Positions 1-8,077 of a DNA stretch of 64,000 bases are shown here, in pieces. The notes beneath the pieces were generated by a model. That model was not told the origin of the DNA, ran no database searches, and saw only the letters and a program-made list of their open reading frames with translations. Where the stretch lies: assembly GCA_023411555.1 (NCBI GenBank), contig JAEYOQ010000011.1, positions 62,001 to 126,000 on the forward strand. The letters are read 5' to 3'. The position numbers and the translations under genes are program-made. Every line of letters starts with the position of its first letter. The first letter of the stretch is position 1. The DNA comes from Bacillota bacterium (lineage in GTDB: Bacteria; Bacillota; Clostridia; Lachnospirales; Lachnospiraceae).

Positions 1-348
1 ATAGACAACTATGATCTGATTGGATTTGGATCCGGGGTATATAAGGAAAGTATGGCACCACAGATATTTAGCTGTGTTGACCGACTAGATTTAAAGAACA
101 AAGATGTTTTTGTATTCTCTACAAGCGGAGCAGGGATGAAGTTTTATAATAAGAAACTAATCAAGCAGTTAGAGAATAAGGGAGCTTGTTGCAAGGGAAG
201 CTTCACCTGTAAAGGAAGCTTTGATAGCACAGTATTTAGTAAGAATAAAATATTTGAATTCATGAGCCGATTTGCACTGGGGCATCCCAATGATAAGGAT
301 TTCAAAAAGGCAGAAGAATTCATTGAGAGAGTAATGCGAATCAAATAG
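1..348 (+). CDS. Flavodoxin family protein, 3' part (5' end outside window)
   Basis: The frame is open from base 1, so the gene starts upstream of the window; 115 residues are visible before the TAG. The visible part reads IDNYDLIGFGSGVY at the start and VFVFSTSGAG further on, the pattern of the flavodoxin fold, where such segments form the FMN-binding loops and central strands. Family members are soluble FMN electron carriers or flavodoxin-type oxidoreductases. A Cys-containing stretch (ACCKGSFTCKGSFD) lies near the usual position of the third FMN loop. It is followed by an intrinsic terminator and convergent to the AraC-type gene. The electron-transfer partner cannot be told from the sequence. 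Confidence 0.75.
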   Translation: MDNYDLIGFGSGVYKESMAPQIFSCVDRLDLKNKDVFVFSTSGAGMKFYNKKLIKQLENKGACCKGSFTCKGSFDSTVFSKNKIFEFMSRFALGHPNDKDFKKAEEFIERVMRIK

Positions 349-404
349 CATATATGTACAATAGATAGGATGTTATGCGAACTTTCTATTGTCATTAATT
401 TAAG

Positions 405-447
405 AAGCTGCGAAGCCTACATTTTAGTGAGACTTTGCAGCTTTTTT
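405..447 (+). terminator. Intrinsic terminator between convergent genes
   Basis: An 11-bp stem (AAGCTGCGAAG with CTTTGCAGCTT, one G-T pair) with a 17-base loop is followed by a run of T. It lies just after the flavodoxin gene and next to the end of the convergent AraC gene, so it may serve both. Confidence 0.8.
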
Positions 448-450
448 AAA

Positions 451-1284
451 CTAGAGCCGGTAATTTGAGCGGTACAGGGAGGGTGATATTTTCTCTATCT
501 GCTTAAAATAGGTTGAAAAGTAGTGTTCGTCTGCAAACTGAAGTCTTGATGAGATTTCTTTGATCGGGACATTTGTCTGGGTAAGGAGCTTTTTCGCATA
601 CTGCAGTTTAATATCCAATAGGTAGGCGTAAGGAGTAATGCCGTATTTCTTCTTAAACTGACGGATGAGCTGTGCTTTTGATTTAAAGAAATGCTCACTA
701 AGATCCTCCAGAGTCACAGAATCAAGCACATGCTGATCCAGGTACCTTTTTATTTTTAGGGCGTCATCCGGTTCTTGCTGATGGAGGGAAAGCGTACCAA
801 AGTATAAGGATGAGATGATACTATGAAGCAGGAGAGCACAGGACTTTTGAAGCTCCTGGGGAGGTTTACCCGATGTCAACTCCTGATGAAAGGAATAGAA
901 GTATTCTAATATCTTATCATTACCGGGATATACCACTTGTTCCAGAGGATATACCTCTAAAAGATGCTCCATGAGGGTTCCTTTCAAATTAATCCAGATT
1001 TTAACCCAGGGATTGTCCTTGGCAGAGGAATAGTCATGTTTGGAGCCTTTGTGTAATAGATAGACTTCTCCGGCAGAAGCAATATATTGATGTCCGTTAT
1101 GAAGGATGTTGCCGGTACCGGATAATACATATTCTAATACATAAATATCGGATTTCTGTCTTGATATGTGATAGCTTCCATCGCAGAAGGAGCTTCCTGC
1201 CATATCAATCCAAAGGATATCGGTGTTGTTCTCTAAGGGGCAGTAAATAAAATCTTCGTTCATATTCCTCACCTTTTTGCTCAT
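451..1284 (-). CDS. AraC family transcriptional regulator
   Basis: The 277-residue protein has the usual two-part AraC plan. The N-terminal half (about 20-140) is a cupin-like ligand domain, with LSGTGNILHNGHQYIASAGEVYLLHKGSKH typical of the first beta-barrel motif in shorter pieces such as GEVYLLHKG. The C-terminal 100 residues carry two helix-turn-helix motifs, the second with IKEISSRLQFADEHYFSTYF, the family signature region. It is divergent from the glutaminase-like gene at 1360 with only 75 bp between the starts, so it most likely controls that gene in response to a sugar or other small ligand. The ligand is unknown. Confidence 0.9.
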   Translation of the reverse strand: MSKKVRNMNEDFIYCPLENNTDILWIDMAGSSFCDGSYHISRQKSDIYVLEYVLSGTGNILHNGHQYIASAGEVYLLHKGSKHDYSSAKDNPWVKIWINLKGTLMEHLLEVYPLEQVVYPGNDKILEYFYSFHQELTSGKPPQELQKSCALLLHSIISSLYFGTLSLHQQEPDDALKIKRYLDQHVLDSVTLEDLSEHFFKSKAQLIRQFKKKYGITPYAYLLDIKLQYAKKLLTQTNVPIKEISSRLQFADEHYFSTYFKQIEKISPSLYRSNYRL

Positions 1285-1359
1285 AAAATCTATGTATTCT
1301 TACTTACTGTAATAATATAATAAAAGAAACTATTATTCAAGTAAAAGTAAAAGGAGAGT

Positions 1360-3270
1360 ATGAACATAATGAAACTTAGACCACCCGCAACCCCTCTTAT
1401 TACAATTGATCCCTACTTCAGTATCTGGTCAGCGCATAATGAATTGAATTCAGGAGAAACAGTGCATTGGACTTGTAAACCAAACCCTATCACAGGAATA
1501 CTTACAGTAGGTAATCAGGAATATCTGTTTATGGGTAATAAAGAGAATACAATTAAGATGGTTCAAACAGCTTGTGATATTAAAGCGATGTCGACTATCT
1601 ATAAATTTTGTGCTGATTCTATTGAACTGACCCTGACCTTTACATCACCGCTGTTACTGGATGATCTGAAGATCCTATCTCGCCCGGTATCTTACCTGAA
1701 GACTGAGCTTCGTGGAATTGACAATAAGTCTCAGCAGGCAAAGATTAGCATCTACGTGGAGGATGATGTCTGTCTGGATACTCATCATGAGTGTCCCACA
1801 GAGGGTGAGAATATTGCAATTGATAACGGGATTGCATGTGCAAGAATGGGAAGTACTCTTCAGCCTGTCTTAGGTAAGTCCGGCGATGATGTTCGTATCA
1901 ACTGGGGATATTTCTACTTGGCAGTTAAGGCTGCGACACCGGAAATACATATTAATAAGCAGGGAGATGCTACCTGTCTCGTTGCTAGTGCAACACTTGA
2001 CACTTCGGGACAGACCAGTGCTCTCTTTACCTTCACCTATGATGATATCAACTGTCTTCAGTACTTTGGAGAGAATTTGAAGGGCTATTGGGTTAAGGAA
2101 GCGGACGATATCAAGGAGATCATCCGCAGGGCCTACAATGATTATGATAACATTATGAAGCGTTGTGATCTCTTTAGTGAGGAGCTATACCAGACAGCTT
2201 TAGCAAGTGGTGGAGAAAAATATGCTGAGCTTCTGACTCTGGCTTATCGTCAGGTTATTGCAGCACACAAGCTTTGTGAGGATAATAAGGGAGAAATACT
2301 GTTCATTTCCAAAGAATGCTTTAGCAATGCATGCGCAGCAACGGTGGATGTAACCTATCCTTCCATACCGCTATTTTTACTATATAATCCGGAACTGGTG
2401 AAAGGGATGCTGAGACCGGTATTTAAGTACGCGGCAACGGATATTTGGTATCACGATTATGCACCACATGATGTTGGAACCTATCCATTAGTGAATGGAC
2501 AGGTCTACGGCGGAGGGACAGATCCGAAGGATCAGATGCCGATCGAGGAATGTGGTAATATGCTGGTAACGGTTGCTGCTGTATCCTTGGTAAGTGGTGA
2601 TTATAGCTTTGCAGCTGAGCACTTGCCAACCTTAAAGCAATGGACCGAGTATCTGATCCAATATGGTTCGGATCCCGAGAATCAATTATGCACAGATGAT
2701 TTTGCCGGTCACCTTGCCCATAATTGTAATTTATCGTTGAAAGCAATCATGGGTATTGCAAGCTATGGTATACTTCTGGAGAAGCTTTCAGGTAGGGAAG
2801 AGGCTGTTACTTATTATAATACAGCTCATGAGATGGCAAAAAGCTGGGTAGAGCGGGCTAGGAATGAGGATGGTACCTTCCGTTTGACCTTTGATCAGCC
2901 AGATACCTTCAGCATGAAATATAATATCATCTGGGATCAAATCTTTAAGACAGGTATATTTGAAGCTGGTCTACTAGACAAAGAGTTAGAGGGCTATCTG
3001 GCGCATATCAACACTTATGGTATGCCTCTCGATAACAGAGCAACCTATACGAAGTCCGATTGGCTTGTATGGTGTGCAAGCCTTATGAAGAAGAGAGAAG
3101 ACTTTGAACGAATGATTGAGCCCTTGTGGAAGGCTTATCATGAATCAGAATCAAGGGTACCTATGACCGACTGGTATGATACTTTGACCGCTAAGCAAAT
3201 CGGCTTCCAGCATCGAAGCGTACAGGGTGGATTATATATTAAGCTCTTAATGGACAGACTGTCAAAATAA
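1360..3270 (+). CDS. Glutaminase A-like protein (DUF4965/DUF5127/DUF1793 type)
   Basis: A 636-residue protein with the layout of fungal glutaminase A relatives: an N-terminal beta-rich region (start LRPPATPLITIDPYFSIWS, then WTCKPNPITGILTVG), a middle DUF4965-like part (ELLTLAYRQVIAAHKLCED) and a C-terminal alpha/alpha barrel part (TDDFAGHLAHNCNLSLKAIMG, MKYNIIWDQIF). No signal peptide is visible, so in this organism it is probably cytosolic, unlike the secreted fungal proteins. The bacterial members have no settled substrate; the barrel suggests a glycosidase-like or amidohydrolase fold. It is divergent from an AraC regulator, which fits an inducible catabolic role. A GGAG motif precedes two possible ATG starts (1360 and 1369); neither spacing is ideal. 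Confidence 0.75.
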   Translation: MNIMKLRPPATPLITIDPYFSIWSAHNELNSGETVHWTCKPNPITGILTVGNQEYLFMGNKENTIKMVQTACDIKAMSTIYKFCADSIELTLTFTSPLLLDDLKILSRPVSYLKTELRGIDNKSQQAKISIYVEDDVCLDTHHECPTEGENIAIDNGIACARMGSTLQPVLGKSGDDVRINWGYFYLAVKAATPEIHINKQGDATCLVASATLDTSGQTSALFTFTYDDINCLQYFGENLKGYWVKEADDIKEIIRRAYNDYDNIMKRCDLFSEELYQTALASGGEKYAELLTLAYRQVIAAHKLCEDNKGEILFISKECFSNACAATVDVTYPSIPLFLLYNPELVKGMLRPVFKYAATDIWYHDYAPHDVGTYPLVNGQVYGGGTDPKDQMPIEECGNMLVTVAAVSLVSGDYSFAAEHLPTLKQWTEYLIQYGSDPENQLCTDDFAGHLAHNCNLSLKAIMGIASYGILLEKLSGREEAVTYYNTAHEMAKSWVERARNEDGTFRLTFDQPDTFSMKYNIIWDQIFKTGIFEAGLLDKELEGYLAHINTYGMPLDNRATYTKSDWLVWCASLMKKREDFERMIEPLWKAYHESESRVPMTDWYDTLTAKQIGFQHRSVQGGLYIKLLMDRLSK

Positions 3271-3282
3271 TATGGTATGAGC

Positions 3283-3322
3283 ACGAGCGTAAAAGCTATT
3301 TTTGCTTTTACGCTCGTTTTTA
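3283..3322 (+). terminator. Intrinsic terminator after the glutaminase-like gene
   Basis: A perfect 14-bp stem (ACGAGCGTAAAAGC with GCTTTTACGCTCGT), 7-base loop, then TTTTTAT. Confidence 0.9.
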
Positions 3323-3333
3323 TGTTATATATA

Positions 3334-3426
3334 AGTTCGCAACCCACAGTCAGGCCATGCTTGCAAAGCAAGCATGGAAAAAGTCAGCCTGCTGACTCTT
3401 TGATCTTGTACTGCCTGTGGCGAAAA
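3334..3426. repeat. Hairpin-rich interspersed repeat, copy 1
   Basis: A compact structured element. An outer pairing (TTCG at 3336 with CGAA at 3421, CCACAG at 3344 with CTGTGG at 3415) encloses two hairpins: ATGCTTGC/GCAAGCAT with AAA loop (3357-3375) and AGTCAGC/GCTGACT with CT between (3382-3397). A diverged copy lies at 47240-47320 with the same order of hairpins. The first loop reads AAA here and TTT there, so the stem is better kept than the loop. It abuts a truncated gene on its right side. The class (MITE, structured RNA or other) is unknown. Confidence 0.7.
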
Positions 3427-3435
3427 TTTTTCTAA

Positions 3436-3576
3436 GCCAGAGCAAGCAGAATAATATACCTTACGGATGGCAATATCCATGATGAATTGTCCTTGGGAAC
3501 ATATGAGGGAACAGAAAGCATAAAATCATCTCGTGAGAAAAGGTTAAAGCATTGGCTAGAAAAACAGGGGTTTTAA
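3436..3576 (+). pseudogene. 3' remnant of an ABC transporter ATPase gene
   Basis: The open stretch after the stop at 3433 reads ARASRIIYLTDGNIHDEL, then ends in REKRLKHWLEKQGF and a TAA at 3574. This matches the C-terminal tail of export-type ABC ATPases (the RIIYLxDGxI segment after the H-loop, then a charged tail). Walker A, signature and Walker B parts are missing and there is no start codon with a ribosome site. The left edge coincides with the right edge of the hairpin repeat, so the upstream part was probably lost or displaced by a rearrangement there. The match is from memory of family tails and should be treated as likely, not certain. Confidence 0.6.
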
Positions 3577-3676
3577 TTACTACAAAGGGAAGTCCGGATG
3601 ATTTGCACTTTTTTGCTGATATGCTATAATAATTAGAGGTAAATGAGGCATCATTCACACGTATATGGAGGTTGAG

Positions 3677-5293
3677 ATGAAATATGGGATTCCGGCATCA
3701 AAGGGATATGCGATCGGCGAGGTTCTTATTCAACTTCAGAATCAGGTTTCGATTTCCGATGAATTAATTGCCGATATTGAAATCGAAAAAGAGAAGTATA
3801 TGACGGCAGTCAGACAATCAAAGAGACAGCTGGAGGAGATCCGAGATTATACGGGACGATCCTTAGGTGCTGAGCAAGCAGCTATTTTTGATGCGCATAT
3901 CTTGTTACTGGAGGATGCCGAACTTACTGCATCGATTCTAAGAGAGATTGAAGATAACCGAGTGAATGCCATCAAAGCTACTAGTATCGTTACAGATAAA
4001 TTCTTTGCTATTTTTACTGCTATGGAGGATAAATATTTAAGAGAAAGGGCATCAGATCTGATGGATATAGCAAAGCGATTGATTGCTAATCTAACAGGGA
4101 ACTATGAGGGACTTCAAATCAGCCATGATAATACCATTGTTGTTGCACATGACTTAACCCCTTCGGATACAGCACAGTTGGACAGGAGTAAGGTGGTTGC
4201 TTTCTTAACCGACGTGGGAAGCAAAACCTCTCATACCGCCATAATGGCTAGAATAATGGGGATACCTGTGGTAGTTGGGATGGGAGATATCACGTCAGAA
4301 CTGAAGAATGGTGATAAGGTCATTGTAGATGGATTCACCGGGGCTGTGATCGTTAATCCAAGTGAGGATATGTTGACGGAATATGATGGGAAGATGAGAG
4401 AGTATCAAAAAGAACTCCTCCGTCTTAAGAAGCTGGCATCTATTGAGACAATAACAAAATCAGGGAAAAGAGTCTATGTCGCCGGCAATATCGGAAAACC
4501 GGAGGATGTAGAAGAGGTTATCAACAATGGGGGCGATGGGGTAGGGTTATTCAGAACGGAGTTTCTATATATGGGTCGTAAGGAGGCTCCCTCTGAACAA
4601 GAACAGTATGAAAGCTATCGCTATGTATTAGAGGGCTCAAAAGGGAAGAAGGTAGTAATCAGAACCCTTGATATCGGTGGAGACAAACAGCTTCCATATC
4701 TGAAGCTGCCGGAGGAAAGGAATCCCTTCCTCGGATACCGAGCGATTCGACTCTGTATGGATCAAAAAGATATTTTTAAGACACAGCTGAGGGCTCTGTT
4801 ACGGGCTTCTGTTCATGGTGAGCTTTGCGTTATGTTTCCGATGATATCAGGATTAGAGGAGCTTTTATCTGTAAAGACATTAGTCCGGGAATGTGAGTTG
4901 GAGCTGGAAGCGGAAGGAAACAGCTTTTCTAAACATATCAAATGGGGAATCATGGTGGAGATACCCTCGGTGGCAATCTGTGCCGAGCAATTTGCTCCTC
5001 ATATAGATTTCTTCTCCATCGGAACGAATGATCTCATTCAATATACCCTGGCAGTGGATCGTATGAATGAGAAGGTATCTTATCTTTATGATCCGATGCA
5101 TCCTGCCGTATTAAGTCTGATTAAGATGACAATCGATGCCGCTCATAAATTTGGTAAATGGGTAGGTATGTGTGGAGAGATGGCAGGAGATGAAACCGCG
5201 ATTCCAATCTTAGTTGAATATGGACTAGATGAATTCTCGATGAATGCGTCGTCTATCCTACCGGCCAAGAGGCTAATCATGGACTGTAATTAG
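3677..5293 (+). CDS. ptsI: Phosphoenolpyruvate-protein phosphotransferase (PTS enzyme I)
   Basis: Enzyme I takes phosphate from PEP and passes it to HPr, the first step of PTS sugar uptake, in the cytosol. The 538-residue protein has the HPr-binding helical part (about 25-140), the phosphohistidine segment GSKTSHTAIMAR, and the PEP-binding TIM barrel with DGVGLFRTEFLYMGR, IRTLDIGGDKQLPYL, FFSIGTNDLIQYTLAVDR and VGMCGEMAGD including the catalytic Cys. An ATG at 3665 overlaps the ribosome site; the start at 3677 is preceded by GGAGG with good spacing and gives the typical N-terminus MKYGIPASKGYAIG. No ptsH or PTS permease is next to it. It is about 30 residues shorter than many enzyme I proteins. 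Confidence 0.93.
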   Translation: MKYGIPASKGYAIGEVLIQLQNQVSISDELIADIEIEKEKYMTAVRQSKRQLEEIRDYTGRSLGAEQAAIFDAHILLLEDAELTASILREIEDNRVNAIKATSIVTDKFFAIFTAMEDKYLRERASDLMDIAKRLIANLTGNYEGLQISHDNTIVVAHDLTPSDTAQLDRSKVVAFLTDVGSKTSHTAIMARIMGIPVVVGMGDITSELKNGDKVIVDGFTGAVIVNPSEDMLTEYDGKMREYQKELLRLKKLASIETITKSGKRVYVAGNIGKPEDVEEVINNGGDGVGLFRTEFLYMGRKEAPSEQEQYESYRYVLEGSKGKKVVIRTLDIGGDKQLPYLKLPEERNPFLGYRAIRLCMDQKDIFKTQLRALLRASVHGELCVMFPMISGLEELLSVKTLVRECELELEAEGNSFSKHIKWGIMVEIPSVAICAEQFAPHIDFFSIGTNDLIQYTLAVDRMNEKVSYLYDPMHPAVLSLIKMTIDAAHKFGKWVGMCGEMAGDETAIPILVEYGLDEFSMNASSILPAKRLIMDCN

Positions 5294-5336
5294 CAAATAA
5301 TTATCATAGACTAATCAAAGGAAGGACTATAACAGC

Positions 5337-6071
5337 TTGGAGGAATTTATTCTTATTGATCATGTATCATACTCCTTTGGACAGCAGGAGGTATTGAAGG
5401 ATGTTCATTTATCATTGGAGAAAGCCTGCTCCTATGCATTAATCGGCAAATCTGGCTCGGGGAAGAGTACTCTGCTCAATTTGATTGCAGGTTTTCTTAA
5501 ACCAGACCGCGGAACCATTCGAATAAACGGAAGAGCTATATCAGGGCCTAGAAGGGAAACCGCCTTTCTGTTTCAGGAGCTGGGCCTCTTTCCATGGCAG
5601 ACAGTGGAGGAAGCGGTAGCCATGCCGTTAAAGCTGCTGGGATATAAGCAGGGTAGCAAGGCTGTGGTTGATGAGATGCTAAAACATATGCGACTGGATA
5701 ACCACAGGAAAAAGTATCCGAAGAAGCTGAGCGGCGGGGAGCGTCAAAGAGTGGCACTAGCCAGGACCCTGATTAGCGAACCGGAGCTTTTACTGATGGA
5801 TGAGCCTACCTCAGCCTTGGATGCAATGACGAAGGAAGAGCTACAAGGCTTAATACTAGGTGAGTGTCAAAAACGGAGCTCTACTCTGTTAATTGTTACT
5901 CATGATATAGAGGAAGCGATGACCCTCGGGCAATACATCCTGTTGTTAGGTGAAGATAAGACAGTATTAAAGCTTGAGAACCCTTATTATCGGATCGATA
6001 ATCCCAGAGAGCAGCTTGGCTTTTATGAGGAATGCATTAAGCTCAGGCAGCTGCTTAAGATTGAAAAATAA
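5337..6071 (+). CDS. ABC transporter ATP-binding protein, NitT/TauT (SsuB/TauB-like) type
   Basis: A 244-residue nucleotide-binding subunit that powers uptake through the next-door permease. Walker A is GKSGSGKST, the Q-loop region is FLFQELGLFPWQTVEEAV, the signature is LSGGERQRVALARTL, Walker B is LLMDEPTSALD and the H-loop is LLIVTHDIEEA. The FPWxTVxEAV motif is typical of the nitrate/sulfonate/taurine/thiamine-precursor branch. The start is a TTG behind GGAAGG; no better ATG fits. It begins 44 bp after ptsI and is followed by the permease after 38 bp. The substrate is not determined by this subunit. Confidence 0.88.
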   Translation: MEEFILIDHVSYSFGQQEVLKDVHLSLEKACSYALIGKSGSGKSTLLNLIAGFLKPDRGTIRINGRAISGPRRETAFLFQELGLFPWQTVEEAVAMPLKLLGYKQGSKAVVDEMLKHMRLDNHRKKYPKKLSGGERQRVALARTLISEPELLLMDEPTSALDAMTKEELQGLILGECQKRSSTLLIVTHDIEEAMTLGQYILLLGEDKTVLKLENPYYRIDNPREQLGFYEECIKLRQLLKIEK

Positions 6072-6109
6072 GTAAGATACCCAAAGCGGTATCTTAGAGG
6101 AAGTGTAAT

Positions 6110-6862
6110 ATGAAGAAGATAAGTAATATGTTTCATTTGTTGACCGGCTTTATCAGCTTTCTGCTTCTATGGGAGCTTCTCTATCTGCTGTTAAAAACTC
6201 ATACTATTCCGGCTCCGCTCGCTACTATACAATATATGCTGACTGTACCGAATAAGCTGTTAAGGCATTGTATTGCCAGCTTTCTGAGAGTAATAACAGC
6301 AATCAGCCTCTCTCTGTTATTAGGGGTTCCTGCCGGGATACTGATCGGAGTAAATAAAACCTGTAAAAGAATATTCTCCCCGCTGTTGTATTTTATCTAT
6401 CCAATTCCCAAGGTGGCTTTTCTTCCTGTATTTATGCTATTATTTGGACTTGGAAATACCTCGAAGATCGTATTGATTATTTGGATTATTGTATTTCAAA
6501 TAATGCTATCAATCCGGGATGGGGTAGAACAGATCACTCCCCTTTCCTTTAAGGTTATGGACAGCTTCTGTGTCACTTCAGGACAAAGATATCGATATCT
6601 GATCCTGCCGGCCATTCTTCCCCAGATATTTTCGGGACTACGAATCAGCATCGGAATATCCCTAGCTTCCCTATTTTTTGCAGAAAATTATGCTACCAGC
6701 TATGGGATTGGTTATTATATATTGAGCGCCTGGACGAAGATGAATTATGTGGAGATGTTCAGTGGTATCTTGTCTCTAGGCTTCCTTGGCATCATCATGT
6801 TCTTACTATTAGACTGGCTGGAAGCCATCTGCGTACCGTGGGGTGAGAGAGAAAGCAATTAG
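6110..6862 (+). CDS. ABC transporter permease, NitT/TauT (SsuC/TauC-like) type
   Basis: A 250-residue integral membrane protein with about six hydrophobic helices and the BPD_transp_1 coupling loop (VMDSFCVTSGQRYRYLILPAILPQIFSGLRIS), whose EAA-like segment docks on the ATPase. The family moves sulfonates, nitrate, taurine or thiamine precursors inward. It sits in an operon with the ATPase at 5337. The matching lipoprotein is probably the convergent gene at 7023. Compared with SsuC it is of normal length. Substrate unknown. Confidence 0.87.
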   Translation: MKKISNMFHLLTGFISFLLLWELLYLLLKTHTIPAPLATIQYMLTVPNKLLRHCIASFLRVITAISLSLLLGVPAGILIGVNKTCKRIFSPLLYFIYPIPKVAFLPVFMLLFGLGNTSKIVLIIWIIVFQIMLSIRDGVEQITPLSFKVMDSFCVTSGQRYRYLILPAILPQIFSGLRISIGISLASLFFAENYATSYGIGYYILSAWTKMNYVEMFSGILSLGFLGIIMFLLLDWLEAICVPWGERESN

Positions 6863-6890
6863 AGGTATATCGCAATAAAATATAGAAAAA

Positions 6891-6975
6891 ACCAGGGGTG
6901 CTAACCTCTGGATATACAGATAAGTGTGAAAATTATACCCCTGGCTCTTCAATTAATTTCGTAAGACAGGGGTAT
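6891..6975. terminator. Multi-arm terminator region between convergent ABC genes
   Basis: Four arms can pair in alternative ways: CCAGGGG (6892) with CCTCTGG (6905), or with CCCCTGG (6938), and TACCCCTG (6936) with CAGGGGTA (6967) as a perfect 8-bp stem. It lies between the ends of the permease and lipoprotein genes and probably stops transcription from both sides. There is no strong T run on the plus strand. Confidence 0.6.
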
Positions 6976-7022
6976 AAAAATGTAGTCAGTAGGGAATTCG
7001 TCCCTATTATCATCTAAATGTT

Positions 7023-8039
7023 TTATTCTATGAAGGAGAAGTTTGTCAGCTCATCATAGCTGTAGCTTCTGTTAATCATGCCCTTGTCTTTGGTCCAGGC
7101 AATGATATTATCGAATTGGTCTTGATCGATTGAACCGGCATACTGAAATTCGCCAATCATACTTGTAAGGTAATCACCGATTGCATCGGGAAATTGATAA
7201 TTGGATAATATATCACTATATTCTACAACATCTGTACTATTCATATAATCAACAGCTTTATTATAAGCCTGATAGAAGGCTTTGATGTCACCTGCATAGT
7301 TTGCCAATATTTCATCCGTGAATTGAAGTGTACCACCTTTAATTCCTGCATCCTTAGAGCTTCCAAGCAGATGAGCGCCCTGTGACACTAACATACCTGC
7401 CTGAGGTTCTGTGAACAGTACACCATCAATCTGGTTGGACATCAAGGCTTCCGCTCTTCCTGAGAAGGAAGGAATATCAACTATCTCATAGCTGAAGCCG
7501 AGATCTGCTGCAATCTCGTCCATGATATATTCAAGAATAAAATTAGGCACAAGTGATATTTTCTTTCCGCTGAGCTCATCCATCTTTGTTATGCCGGAGG
7601 CAGGAGAGGATAAGATCTTAAAATCCTCGCTGATGTCAGAGGTGATCTTCATAGCGATACCTTTATCCACAAAGGCTGCACAGGTCATGACATCGCCGAT
7701 TACACCATCCAGTTCCTTGGCCTGAACAGCTACATTACGATCATTAGGAGAAGAAAAGGCTTTAATGGTTACATTCACCTTGGCTTCCTCAAAAAAACCC
7801 TTTTCCTCTGCAAGAATGATGGGGATGGCAGATTCAGCCGGCAAGATTCCGATGGTGAGCTCGCGACCAGAGGGAACTAGCTCATCGGCAGGTTCGGAAG
7901 ACGGGGTAGCCTCAGGCGTCTCGGAAGGAGCCTGGGTCGGAGTCTGGGTTGGTGTTATGGTATCCTTTTGTTCCTTTGCGCATGCAGTTAATGCGAGAGT
8001 AGCTATCAATATGATTACAATTTTAAGTGTTTTCTTCAT
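7023..8039 (-). CDS. ABC transporter substrate-binding lipoprotein (NMT1/SsuA-like)
   Basis: A 338-residue extracellular binding lipoprotein. The signal peptide ends in a lipobox (LTAC, Cys20), followed by a Thr/Pro/Glu-rich linker of about 35 residues, then the binding fold starting ELTIGILPAESAIPIILAEEKGFF, which is the NMT1/SsuA/NrtA pattern. Later segments (LDGVIGDVMTCAAF, DGVLFTEPQAGMLVSQGA) match the hinge and ligand-side parts of this group. It is convergent with, not part of, the ATPase/permease operon, but is the obvious partner by family. It is 38 bp downstream of the deacetylase on the same strand. The ligand could be a sulfonate, a thiamine precursor or another small anion; this cannot be settled here. 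Confidence 0.85.
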   Translation of the reverse strand: MKKTLKIVIILIATLALTACAKEQKDTITPTQTPTQAPSETPEATPSSEPADELVPSGRELTIGILPAESAIPIILAEEKGFFEEAKVNVTIKAFSSPNDRNVAVQAKELDGVIGDVMTCAAFVDKGIAMKITSDISEDFKILSSPASGITKMDELSGKKISLVPNFILEYIMDEIAADLGFSYEIVDIPSFSGRAEALMSNQIDGVLFTEPQAGMLVSQGAHLLGSSKDAGIKGGTLQFTDEILANYAGDIKAFYQAYNKAVDYMNSTDVVEYSDILSNYQFPDAIGDYLTSMIGEFQYAGSIDQDQFDNIIAWTKDKGMINRSYSYDELTNFSFIE

Positions 8040-8077
8040 TTCTTTATGTCTCCTTTATTCTGTCACATAATCTTATA

